Assembly: GCA_937120475.1 (NCBI GenBank)
Contig: CAKZJV010000007.1
Location: forward strand, 1,566,068-1,630,067
Direction of reading: 5' to 3'
DNA: 64,000 bases
From: an uncultured Cryomorphaceae bacterium
GTDB lineage: Bacteria; Bacteroidota; Bacteroidia; Flavobacteriales; Schleiferiaceae
In this document: positions 47,151 to 55,381 of the stretch, in pieces
How positions within the stretch are numbered: the stretch's first letter is position 1
Layout: each line of letters begins with the position of its first letter
Translations under genes and position numbers: made by a program
Notes under the pieces: model-generated
Databases searched by the model: none
The model's input: the letters and a program-made list of their open reading frames with translations, nothing else
What the model was told of the DNA's origin: nothing

Positions 47151-47960
47151 TCAGGCGGTGGTTTGGGTATTCTCCTTTTCCGGTTCGGCCGGGTCTTGCT
47201 TAAAGATGTCCGTCATAGCTTTGTACAACTGCGGGTGCTTACGCTTGAAAAGCCGGGGGCGTTTAAAGAAATATTCACTGGCTACCGAGTAAAATTCGGC
47301 CTGATTGGTGGCTCCGTATGGGTTGATATCCGAATCATTTTCCATGATCTTACGGATTTCTTCCCTCATCATCTTGAGCCAGGGTATGCTTTGCGGGTTG
47401 CGGATGAGTACATCGGGAACTCCATCGGTCGCACCGTCCATTTTATCGATAAGGTGCACAAACTCATGGATGCCTACGTTTTGTTTGCTGGTTTTATTGG
47501 AGAAGCCTAAATGCAGGGAAGGTTTGGAAAGTGTCATGGTACCATTCATAAAGCCCCAACCCACCATACCGGAAATGTTGCGGTCTTTGCCCTTCGTTTC
47601 AAAGTTTGGATTGAAGGTATCCGGATACAGCAGCACCTCATTAAGGTTGGAATAATCCCACTCCTCAAAACCAAATACGGGGATAATGGCACTGGCGGCC
47701 ACCAAAACACGGTCTTCTTCGGTAACCTCGGTGCTTACCCCGGTGATCTTACAACCGGATAGAAAGCGCATAATGCGGTATTCGAAATTCCTGCGGTCAT
47801 TACCACGCAGGCGTTGGTAAAAATCTACCTTGTTTTTGAGTATGGCCTTTTTCTTCGCGTCAATAGGAATTTTTTTCCCGTGGTAATTGGGGTACATGTG
47901 GGTACGCAGGTACCAGCCGGTACTGGCCAGGATGATGAGAAGGAAAAGAATACTACCCAT
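47151..47960 (-). CDS. MtfA-like zinc metallopeptidase (M90 family)
   Basis: A 269-residue protein with one N-terminal membrane helix. The zinc site HEFVHLIDKMDGATDG (near residue 168) and the AASAIIPVFGF and VLLYPDTF segments match E. coli MtfA, which binds the Mlc repressor and has peptidase activity. Homologues with an N-terminal anchor are common in Bacteroidota. The target here is unknown. Confidence 0.88.
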   Translation of the reverse strand: MGSILFLLIILASTGWYLRTHMYPNYHGKKIPIDAKKKAILKNKVDFYQRLRGNDRRNFEYRIMRFLSGCKITGVSTEVTEEDRVLVAASAIIPVFGFEEWDYSNLNEVLLYPDTFNPNFETKGKDRNISGMVGWGFMNGTMTLSKPSLHLGFSNKTSKQNVGIHEFVHLIDKMDGATDGVPDVLIRNPQSIPWLKMMREEIRKIMENDSDINPYGATNQAEFYSVASEYFFKRPRLFKRKHPQLYKAMTDIFKQDPAEPEKENTQTTA

Positions 47961-48029
47961 TGTTAAAACTTCAGCATCTTTTTAAGCTGCAGCGGCTGCA
48001 TTTGTTCTTTCTGTCTGAAAAAAATAACC

Positions 48030-50435
48030 TTAAAAAGAAGCTCTTAACGCTCCGATAAAATTGATACCGGGGGCTACAATTCCCGAAGAATAAGGCCGGT
48101 AGCGTTGATCGGTAATATTCTCCACACCCAGGTTTAGCTGCAGGTAAGGCGTAAACTGGTAGCTGGTTTTAAAATTCAGAGTGTACCAGGCCGGTGAGTA
48201 GGGATTACCGTTTTCGTCCGTGGCGTACATCCAGGGCTTATCCTGTTCAGTAGGGGCCAGGCCAGCGTTGCTTACCTCTCCATTATACACTGCGTAAAAA
48301 TCGGCTTTGAACTTTTTAATGGTATAGGTTAATCGCGCCAAACCAAACCAGGGGGCTGCGTGGCGCAGTGGTGCCGTGGTACCATTATCCAGCTCCTCTT
48401 CACCAAACTGGTAGTTATAGCGCAGCTCCGCATTCAGGTTGTAAGGCAAACGGGCATTAATACCGGCCTGGAAACCGTACACATACGCACTGGACGCGTT
48501 CTGAATGGCCTGCACCCTGCTGGTTTCTCCCCGGTAATCGATACTATCCATTCCGTTTAGGGTAAAATTTCTGCGCACCAGGGCATCGTCCAGGTAAGTA
48601 TAGTAGGCGGACACGTCCAGTTTCAAGGCCTGACTCACCACTTTGGCTACCCCCAATTCAAAATTATAAGCCTGCTCAGGTTTTAAACCCGGATTGGGTA
48701 TCACCACCTGCCGGTCACCGGAGTCGAAAACCTTACCGATGTCATCGATATTGGGAGCGCGAAAACCGGTGGACACATTGAACTTAATCATCCAGCTTTC
48801 CTGGGGCCGGTAACTGAAACCGGTGGCTGCGGTTACGGCTCCCGTGGTGAGGCTGGTGCGGGTAAAGGGCAAGGGGTAAAATGTGGTATCGAAACTTGCG
48901 GACAGATCCACCAGGTTCAGGCGCAGGCCGGTATTCCAGGTCAGTTTTTCGGTGAGATCGGCTTTCAGGTTGGCATAGGCTGCGTAAGAGTTCCAATTGG
49001 CCCCATCGGGATAGCGGGTACCGATGGGTGTTTGCTCGCCACTTTCAATATTTTCTGCAAAGGCGGTGGAACCCACCTCGTTCAATACCACTTCGGCACC
49101 GTAATACAAACCGAGGCGATCGCCAAAGCCTTTATCAAAATCGAGGTTGGCGGTGTAGGCGTTCACCTGTTCTGTGGAGTTGTTGCGTATGGGATCGCCA
49201 AAATCGCGATCGTGGCGACTTTCTTCAAAAAACTGGTAAGCCAGTATCAAACGGGCATGGTCATATAAAGCATTGGAAGCATGGTGCTCTATTTCCAGGC
49301 GATTCATCCACCATACTTGCGGACCGTAGTACCATTCAGCTGATCGTAGTTGGTCGCCCCGGTAGCGGATCAGCCGGTCATAACGCGGTACATCGGAAGT
49401 GGCGGAATAATGAAAATCGGCCTTGAAGCTCCAGAATTTATTGGGCCGGAAATGCACTTTTTGCATCAGGTTCATCTGGCTGTAGCCGGAAGGGGTTTGC
49501 ACTTCCGGGTCGGGATTGGGTACCTGTACATCTATTCCGTTTTGCCGGGTGGCGTATACGGGTCGTAAATACTCATCTGGCCCGTTGGAGCCCATGCGCT
49601 GATCTTCGTAGTCGGTATAGGTAATGCTGCTGAGGAAGGCCCACTTTTCAAACCCGAAGTTTACATCGGCATGAGCGGTTTTTTCCTGGTTGGCACTGCT
49701 ATAGCGGGTAAGGGCATTCACCTGTAGCAAAAGACTATCGTTAGGGGAAAGACTGGCATCCAGCGTATGGAAATCCATCACGCCACCGATGGCATCACTC
49801 CCGTAAATGAGGGAACCGGGGCCAAACACCACCTCGGCACTTTGCATGGCGTTAGGGTCCAGCGAGATTACGTTTTGCAAATTTCCACTGCGAAAGATGG
49901 CGTTGTTCATACGCACCCCGTCCACCACCAGTAGTATGCGGTTGGTAGAAAAACCGCGGATCATGGGACTTCCCCCACCCAACTGGCTTTTCTGGATATA
50001 CACCTCCCCGCTGGTGCCCAGCAGGTCGGCTGCAGTTTGCGGGTTTTGAAAGGCAATTTCGCGCGCCTTAATGGTGGTGATTTTATTGGGGACTTTGCTT
50101 TTGCTTTGTTCCCAGCGGTTGGCGGAAACCACAATTTCATCCAGGTCCAGGTTACCAGGTGCCAGGAAAATTTCGCGCTCTCCCCCGGTCAGTTCTGCAA
50201 AGCTGAGGTTGAGGGTTACGTAGCCGTAATAGCGCACTTCGATGTTTGAGCTATTGGCCAGGCCTTTAACATCCGCTTCGCCACGGGCATTGGTAAAGCG
50301 TATGATGTTGTTTTTATTATCGGCAATACGCACCCCTTCAATGGGTTGCAGACTTACCTGGTCTTTAATGGTGATGGTTTGGGCTTGCATACCGCAGAAT
50401 ATTATGCTTAACAAGCCTGCCCAGAATCCCTTCAT
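48030..50435 (-). CDS. TonB-dependent outer membrane receptor
   Basis: An 801-residue receptor. I start it at the ATG at 50435 (MKGFWAGLLSIIFCGMQAQ, a clear signal peptide); the open frame upstream to 50576 is not needed. A carboxypeptidase-like domain is followed by LDEIVVSANRWEQSKSKVP, the plug (TAADLLGTSGEVYIQKSQLG, MIRGFSTNRILLVVDGVRMN, FGPGSLIYGSDAIGGV) and a barrel that ends in LRASF. The FGPGSLIYGSDAIGG plug and the VRMNNAIFRSG loop are like haem or cobalamin/siderophore-type receptors; substrate not assignable. Confidence 0.9.
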   Translation of the reverse strand: MKGFWAGLLSIIFCGMQAQTITIKDQVSLQPIEGVRIADNKNNIIRFTNARGEADVKGLANSSNIEVRYYGYVTLNLSFAELTGGEREIFLAPGNLDLDEIVVSANRWEQSKSKVPNKITTIKAREIAFQNPQTAADLLGTSGEVYIQKSQLGGGSPMIRGFSTNRILLVVDGVRMNNAIFRSGNLQNVISLDPNAMQSAEVVFGPGSLIYGSDAIGGVMDFHTLDASLSPNDSLLLQVNALTRYSSANQEKTAHADVNFGFEKWAFLSSITYTDYEDQRMGSNGPDEYLRPVYATRQNGIDVQVPNPDPEVQTPSGYSQMNLMQKVHFRPNKFWSFKADFHYSATSDVPRYDRLIRYRGDQLRSAEWYYGPQVWWMNRLEIEHHASNALYDHARLILAYQFFEESRHDRDFGDPIRNNSTEQVNAYTANLDFDKGFGDRLGLYYGAEVVLNEVGSTAFAENIESGEQTPIGTRYPDGANWNSYAAYANLKADLTEKLTWNTGLRLNLVDLSASFDTTFYPLPFTRTSLTTGAVTAATGFSYRPQESWMIKFNVSTGFRAPNIDDIGKVFDSGDRQVVIPNPGLKPEQAYNFELGVAKVVSQALKLDVSAYYTYLDDALVRRNFTLNGMDSIDYRGETSRVQAIQNASSAYVYGFQAGINARLPYNLNAELRYNYQFGEEELDNGTTAPLRHAAPWFGLARLTYTIKKFKADFYAVYNGEVSNAGLAPTEQDKPWMYATDENGNPYSPAWYTLNFKTSYQFTPYLQLNLGVENITDQRYRPYSSGIVAPGINFIGALRASF

Positions 50436-50584
50436 ACAAACTAGTTTGAGCGGCAAACCTATCAAAAATCTTACCGGGAAATTTGGGGCTTTACATTTAT
50501 CCAGCTTATAAGTAAGCACGAACATGACACCTTCACTTTTCAAGCTTCGGTGCCTGAAAAACGCTTGTGCAAGCAATAGCGGTG

Positions 50585-50740
50585 ATATGGATTTTTTTTC
50601 GATCTTTTCGGTTTGTAAGCGTTTAACATTCGCTTATAAATGTTTGTAAATACTTAGCGAGCACTTATCCTTTTTAAGACATTCATTTTCAAGGTTCTAA
50701 AATCGAAAACTTAAAAAAGCGCTATTATGTTTATTCACTA
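50585..50740 (+). repeat. Conserved cassette leader, copy L1
   Basis: This stretch is homologous to 62772-62895. Shared blocks in order are a T-run plus CGATCTT, TCGGTTTGTAAG, TACTTAGC-AGC, CTTTTTAAG, ATTTTCAA, TTAAAAA-G, GCTATT and finally TTTATTCACTAGTTGT. L1 has about 30 extra bases after GTTTGTAAG. Both copies stand directly before an accessory gene. It may hold a promoter, a recombination site, or both. Confidence 0.8.
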
Positions 50741-50750
50741 GTTGTGCATA
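50741..50750 (+). repeat. Left inverted repeat of cassette 1
   Basis: GTTGTGCATA is perfectly complementary to TATGCACAAC at 51606-51615. It begins inside the last conserved bases of the leader and continues into sequence unique to this cassette. Confidence 0.85.
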
Positions 50751-50762
50751 ATTTAAAATGAC

Positions 50763-51548
50763 ATGTCAGACATTAACTTCAAAGAGAAGAAATTTTTGGA
50801 ACGACTGCTCGAGATGGGAGGAGGTTATGTCTTAGACTTCTCGAATAGAACTATGCAAGAATTCATAATGGATACAATGGACGTGGATATATATCATGAC
50901 AGGTATTCATTCAAAGGAGACTCAAAAGCTAATCGGCTTCGTTCATTTTGGGAAATTGAGTCTAATTATCATGTTGGACTATTACTTGAGAATCTTTTGG
51001 ATTATTGGCTCACTCAAATTCACACAGGAGAACGGGATTACGACTATACAGATGAAAACTTACATAAAGAGTGTTTAAAAATTGTCGAGAGACTGAAATC
51101 AGGAGGTCCTGTCGAAAATTTAGACTCAATAAAGCCAAATTCAAAAGACGAATCATTTGAGAAGCTATCAAAGTCTATAAAACAAAGTATCAATAATAAT
51201 GAGCCAGAAGTTGGAATTGACCGACTGCATACTTTCGTAACTAAATACATTAGACAGCTCTGTGAAGAACATGACATCGAGTTTCAAAAAGACACTCCAC
51301 TTCACAGTCTTTTTGGTTCATACATTAAACATTTGAAAGCTTCTGAATTGATTGATTCTGAAATGACAGAAAGGATTCTTAAATCATCAATTTCCGTGAT
51401 GGAAGCCTTCAATAAGGTGAGAAATGATCAGAGCTTCGCACATGACAATGAAATTTTAAGCTACAACGAAAGTCTTCTAATATTTAATGACATTGCTAAT
51501 GTGATCAGATTTATAGAAGCTCTAGAAAAAGAAAAACAAACCGATTGA
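50763..51548 (+). CDS. Abortive infection family protein (Abi C-terminal type), 3' end frameshifted
   Basis: A 261-residue protein as read. The N-terminus FLERLLEMGGGYVLDFSNRT and the C-terminal FNKVRNDQSFAHDNE (the RN...AH pair) match abortive-infection family proteins found in defence regions. The frame stops at 51548, but the +1 frame continues through an acidic tail EESENEDEWDLPF to a TAA at 51594, 11 bp before the cassette repeat. One extra A in the A-rich run near 51526-51540 would explain the break. The intact protein would be about 276 residues with a DLPF tip. Base composition is much more AT-rich than the neighbours, which suggests transfer. Confidence 0.75.
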   Translation: MSDINFKEKKFLERLLEMGGGYVLDFSNRTMQEFIMDTMDVDIYHDRYSFKGDSKANRLRSFWEIESNYHVGLLLENLLDYWLTQIHTGERDYDYTDENLHKECLKIVERLKSGGPVENLDSIKPNSKDESFEKLSKSIKQSINNNEPEVGIDRLHTFVTKYIRQLCEEHDIEFQKDTPLHSLFGSYIKHLKASELIDSEMTERILKSSISVMEAFNKVRNDQSFAHDNEILSYNESLLIFNDIANVIRFIEALEKEKQTD

Positions 51549-51605
51549 GAAAGAAGAAAGTGAAAATGAGGATGAATGGGATTTGCCTTTCTAAATAAAA
51601 AAAAC

Positions 51606-51745
51606 TATGCACAACATCGGCTATAGCAAATGCGGGCTGACTGCTTAAAAATGAAGATATTGCAACTAAATAAATTTACGGTAGGCGGACAAGAAAGCGG
51701 CTTCGAAATCCCGCACTTGCCATAGCCAGGGCCGTTGGCTATAAT
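51606..51745 (+). repeat. attC-like hairpin element between cassettes 1 and 2
   Basis: It begins with TATGCACAAC (right repeat of cassette 1). GGCTATAGCAAATGCGGG (51619-51636) pairs with CCCGCACTTGCCATAGCC (51710-51727): 16 of 18 positions pair, and the two exceptions are A-C on this strand, hence T-G wobbles on the other strand. The element ends in GTTGGCTATAAT (51734-51745), the left end of cassette 2. A competing 7-bp stem, ATAGCCA/TGGCTAT (51722-51728 with 51736-51742), is possible. Confidence 0.8.
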
Positions 51746-51766
51746 CCGAAAATACAAAATTAAGTA

Positions 51767-53692
51767 ATGAGCGAAAGCAAGTCCATAGATTTTCTAGTAA
51801 TAGCTGCTCTTGAAGAAGAACGAGACGCTATGCTTGATTTATTGGGAGAATATGAAAAGCTTGACAAGGAAGGTGACATATATACCACTTATCTTTCAAG
51901 TGTTAAAAGTAACCGAAAGGATAAGTCAATATTTTCCGTTGCAGTTGTATGTCCTTTAAACATGGGACCAATAAATGCTGCGACACTTGCAAATTCAGCT
52001 ACTCGCAAATGGAATCCTCAATTCGTAATTCTGATGGGTATAGCTTTGGGAGTTGAAGGAGAGGTTAATCATGGTGATGTCATGATTTCAACTCAAATAG
52101 CAGATTACACCCTAGGTAAAGTAAAAAACGGAGAACGGGCAATTCGATGGGAAGTTTTCCCATCTGGCCCATCATTAATTGATTCAGCTAACAATTTAAA
52201 GAAAGATTGGTCTGATTCTATCCCTAAGAAGCATCCTGCAAATAAAACATGTTCAAAGTTTAAAGGGGTTATTGCATCTGGTGGTGACGTGATTTCAGAC
52301 GACCAAGTAATCTCCTCCTATTCAAAGAACTGGCCTAAACTAATTGGCATTGAAATGGAATCTGGTGGCGTAGCATCTGGAGTCTATCAAACCCCAAGCC
52401 GCCCTGAATTTATAATGATTAAGTCTGTTTCTGATTTTGGTAAGGATAAACACGACCCTGAAGTGCTTCCTTTCAGAGCTTACGCTTCATACAGTTCTGC
52501 TACGTTCGTTTTAGAACTTATCAAAAGTGGACCTGCAACAAGCATTACTAAGTCTGTCTCTATTAAAGCTGACAAAGAAAATAAGAATGAAGAGCTGAAA
52601 CGAGCTGAAAGGCGGTGGGCATATATTCAAAATCATGAAATTCAAAAATTCGAATTCAAGTTTTTGCTTAAAAATGAAGTTGGTAAAGATTGGTTGCTAG
52701 GGGCTTTTAAAGATATTCGAGTCTTTATTTCAAGAGATAAAAAAGGGCTTAGTCTTCAAGACATTCTTTCATTGAGTGAAAAGCCCAATACGATAAAAAG
52801 CCTTAGAAAATTAGAAAAACCGATTTCATCATTTTGGCAACTATATGAAAAAGAAACAGGTTTTTGGTGTAAACGAATAAAACCTCTATCAGAAATACCT
52901 GAACTTGTTGCAGGTTTTGACTGCGAATTTCCTTTTAGTCTTTTAGAAGAAAACAAGTTGACGTTACAAAATCTTGCTGAACATGATGATATAGGTGTTT
53001 CTTTTCCACCAAGTGTTTTTCAAGCAGGTATAGAAGAGATTATGTTCACAATCTCTGGAGATTCTTTTCATTTTCCAATTTATATATCAGATGAGAAATC
53101 ATTAGATATGTATCACACAATGGCAGCAACCTTTCAAGGTATTTCCCAAAAACAAAGTGACCCAATCAATTTCGCCTTTGGATATCAAGGGTTTCAACTT
53201 CTAGAAATGTTTCATGAACAAACCTTACCTAGAAAAGAAGACGAGAAAAAATTTGAAAAAAGAAGTCCACTTGGCGCTCAATCTGGTCCAAATGGAATTT
53301 CTATATCATTCTATCCTTCAATACCAAAATCTTTCAATAAAAGTGAAGAATCAAAAGAGTATTCTTTTACATTTCAAAACAATTTCATTAATTACAGTAA
53401 AATAGAAAAAGAATTACGTTCAAAAATCGAAAGTGAGAGCTATGAAAGGCAAGATTTTTTGAACTTATGCAGCCTACTATCAGTGCAGCATAGATTCAGT
53501 GAATTATTGGAAATGGTAAAAACAGAAGAGAACTTAAACGGTGAACTTCCAAATGATATGTATGGTTTTAGAGGAAGCCCCCCGCTGGCGCGAGCGTCAC
53601 GCTCGTGCCCTTCACTACAACCAGATATAAATACCGTTTTGAATGGTCAAAAACCCCTTCTAAGCGTAGTGCCCACTACGCTTGGGTATTGA
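51767..53692 (+). CDS. Nucleosidase/phosphorylase-superfamily domain protein, probable defence effector, C-terminus altered by repeat
   Basis: A 641-residue protein. Residues 7-255 match the MTA/SAH nucleosidase-purine phosphorylase fold: FLVIAALEEERDAML, the GIALGVEGEVNHGDVMIST strand, GIEMESGGVA (E196-E198 region) and KSVSDFGKDK (D223) carry the ribose-binding and catalytic residues. Residues 270-600 are a large domain that I do not recognise. Such nucleosidase domains joined to other domains occur in predicted anti-phage systems. From about residue 605 the frame runs into a REP-like repeat and low-quality sequence (ending TTLGY), so the natural C-terminus is lost. It is AT-rich like the gene before it and lacks its own leader. 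Confidence 0.78.
   Translation: MSESKSIDFLVIAALEEERDAMLDLLGEYEKLDKEGDIYTTYLSSVKSNRKDKSIFSVAVVCPLNMGPINAATLANSATRKWNPQFVILMGIALGVEGEVNHGDVMISTQIADYTLGKVKNGERAIRWEVFPSGPSLIDSANNLKKDWSDSIPKKHPANKTCSKFKGVIASGGDVISDDQVISSYSKNWPKLIGIEMESGGVASGVYQTPSRPEFIMIKSVSDFGKDKHDPEVLPFRAYASYSSATFVLELIKSGPATSITKSVSIKADKENKNEELKRAERRWAYIQNHEIQKFEFKFLLKNEVGKDWLLGAFKDIRVFISRDKKGLSLQDILSLSEKPNTIKSLRKLEKPISSFWQLYEKETGFWCKRIKPLSEIPELVAGFDCEFPFSLLEENKLTLQNLAEHDDIGVSFPPSVFQAGIEEIMFTISGDSFHFPIYISDEKSLDMYHTMAATFQGISQKQSDPINFAFGYQGFQLLEMFHEQTLPRKEDEKKFEKRSPLGAQSGPNGISISFYPSIPKSFNKSEESKEYSFTFQNNFINYSKIEKELRSKIESESYERQDFLNLCSLLSVQHRFSELLEMVKTEENLNGELPNDMYGFRGSPPLARASRSCPSLQPDINTVLNGQKPLLSVVPTTLGY
53583..53608 (+). repeat. 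REP-like palindromic repeat, copy 1
   Basis: A 26-bp sequence identical to 63910-63935, with a core palindrome GCGAGCGTCACGCTCG. It lies in the last part of the nucleosidase-domain gene. Similar repeats in Bacteroidota are associated with REP-linked tyrosine transposases; no such transposase is in this window. Confidence 0.85.
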
Positions 53693-53720
53693 ACTCATAC
53701 AGATGGTCCATCCTTCGACT
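53654..53720 (+). repeat. 67-bp direct repeat, copy A
   Basis: It matches 55157-55223 with about six mismatches. Both include the palindrome AAGCG(T/C)AGTG(C/T)CCACTACGCTT followed by TATTGAAC-CATACA-ATGGTCCATCC. Copies A and B bracket the metallopeptidase gene. The rest of 53693-53965 holds low-complexity repeat debris (a GACAG...CTCAGGATGACG run) and no gene. Confidence 0.85.
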
Positions 53721-53965
53721 GCTGGTTCGACAGACTGCGCCATCGCTGAAGCTAAGGCGTAAGCAATCACCACACAGGCTCAGGATGACGAATAAGTAAA
53801 GGACCTTGTCGGGCGGGCAAGAAGTCCAAGTGCGACCGATCTGATCTAATTCTTTCACACTTCTTTAGCGGTATTTAACAAAGCCTTGGCTTTTTCAGGG
53901 GCATGAATTCCCTATGTTCGTATGGGATTTAGATAATTCCGCTTGAAACCCTAAAAACAAAACCC

Positions 53966-55081
53966 ATGAAATACTGCATTGGCCTGCTTCTGCTGTTTAG
54001 CGCTACCCATTCTTTTGCACAATCCCAACTTTCTCAAAGCGGAACGGATTGCACCTTTATTCTGCCCTGGGAGTGTGAAACTTGTACTTTTAAATGGAGT
54101 GGTGACTGCGAGAACAAACTACCGGAAGGAAAAGGGATTTTGACCGTTTTGAATGAGGGTAACGAGATTATGCGCTATGAAGGGGAAATGAAAAACGGAA
54201 AGTTTGACGGTGAAGGAAAATACCGTGATGCTATGAATGAACTGGAAGGAAATTTTGAGCAAGGTGCTTTTCATCCGGACAATTCCTTCATTACCAGCCG
54301 CAATACGCGCCTGGACACCACACGGTTTAACAAAACGAATGACTGGGAGCCACAAACTTTGGTAACCAAACAAATAGACAACTTTTACTTCACCTTTCCG
54401 GCCAGCGGTTACGCTTATGACCACCGGGAAGAGCTGACCCAAAAATGTCTGGAAGCTTTTAAACAAAACTGTGCGTTAATCCATGATCCAGACTATACCG
54501 AATTCACCCGGATACGCTTTGTAACTTCTAAAAACGAGGTGTTGCTTCATGCGAATCTCTACGTGAGTAATATGGCCGACATCCAAAGCCAATCTCTGTA
54601 TATGCTGGTTACTGATCAAAAGGTAAATGGTATGGCACGTACCAATCCCCCGATAACACACGAAGCCATGCACCTGGTAGCCATGACGGCCTGGGGGCCA
54701 CCTCCCACGAACAACAACTGGTTGAATGAGGGCCTGGCCACTTATGCCCAAAACAATTGTTCCGGTTATTCCGTAGCTGAAATATATCGTTACTTTTTAG
54801 AGACAGATAGGCTGGTACCCCTGGAATCTCTGGCTCACCAATTTTACCAAACGGAAGAGATGATCAGTTACCATCAATCCGCTTTTGTGGTGGAATACCT
54901 GATTTCCAAATACGGCATACCCAAACTGGAAACTTTCTGGAAAAATGGCTTTCAGAGCTTTGAAAGTGTGTACGGTATCAACCCATCTCAATTGGTAGCC
55001 GCAATGAAAGATGTTGTTCTGGAGCAACACCCTCACTCTCCAGCCATTGACTGGGAAGTATTGAAAAGCGGATGTGAATAA
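53966..55081 (+). CDS. Secreted gluzincin metallopeptidase-like protein with MORN-type repeats
   Basis: A 371-residue protein with a signal peptide (to about residue 19, SFAQ). Residues 45-100 contain MORN-like repeats (YEGEMKNGKFDGEGKYRD). A zinc site HEAMH near residue 232 (HExxH) and a third ligand in NEGLATY about 20 residues later identify a gluzincin, as in the M1/peptidase MA group. Several cysteines in the mature N-terminus (CTFILPWECETCTFKWSGDC) may form disulfides. Substrate unknown. It stands between two copies of a 67-bp repeat. Confidence 0.82.
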   Translation: MKYCIGLLLLFSATHSFAQSQLSQSGTDCTFILPWECETCTFKWSGDCENKLPEGKGILTVLNEGNEIMRYEGEMKNGKFDGEGKYRDAMNELEGNFEQGAFHPDNSFITSRNTRLDTTRFNKTNDWEPQTLVTKQIDNFYFTFPASGYAYDHREELTQKCLEAFKQNCALIHDPDYTEFTRIRFVTSKNEVLLHANLYVSNMADIQSQSLYMLVTDQKVNGMARTNPPITHEAMHLVAMTAWGPPPTNNNWLNEGLATYAQNNCSGYSVAEIYRYFLETDRLVPLESLAHQFYQTEEMISYHQSAFVVEYLISKYGIPKLETFWKNGFQSFESVYGINPSQLVAAMKDVVLEQHPHSPAIDWEVLKSGCE

Positions 55082-55156
55082 GCCGGTTGATCAGCACTAC
55101 CGTGGGCATCAACATCTGTTAATCCTCAAAAATTTCTGAAACGACTTTCTGGATAG

Positions 55157-55223
55157 CCCCTTCTAAGCGCAGTGTCCACTACGCTTTGGTATTGAACCCA
55201 TACATATGGTCCATCCCTCGACT
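55157..55223 (+). repeat. 67-bp direct repeat, copy B
   Basis: The partner of 53654-53720, in the same orientation, 75 bp after the metallopeptidase stop. The remaining sequence up to 55381 has no recognised gene. Confidence 0.85.
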
Positions 55224-55381
55224 TCCTATCAAACAGCAACTGTAAACCATGCTCAAACTCCTAAATTTCATACCTTCCTTTTTCTAAAAACTACCACTTT
55301 TGTTTACCCTAAGGCCCGCCAGTATAAACAGCCTGGAGTTGCTCCGTTATTGGGATAACCAGGCTCCTATTAAATGCAATA

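Noticed and set aside
50436-50576. N-terminal extension of the TonB receptor up to 50576
   Set aside because: A clear signal peptide begins at the internal ATG at 50435, and the upstream part is not protein-like.
51606-51745. Canonical integron attC site
   Set aside because: The ends ACAAC and GTTGGCT do not fit RYYYAAC and GTTRRRY, and there is no integrase or attI in the window. It is therefore reported only as attC-like.
53700-53965. Small reading frames in the repeat region
   Set aside because: They consist of repeat debris and palindromes with no protein features.
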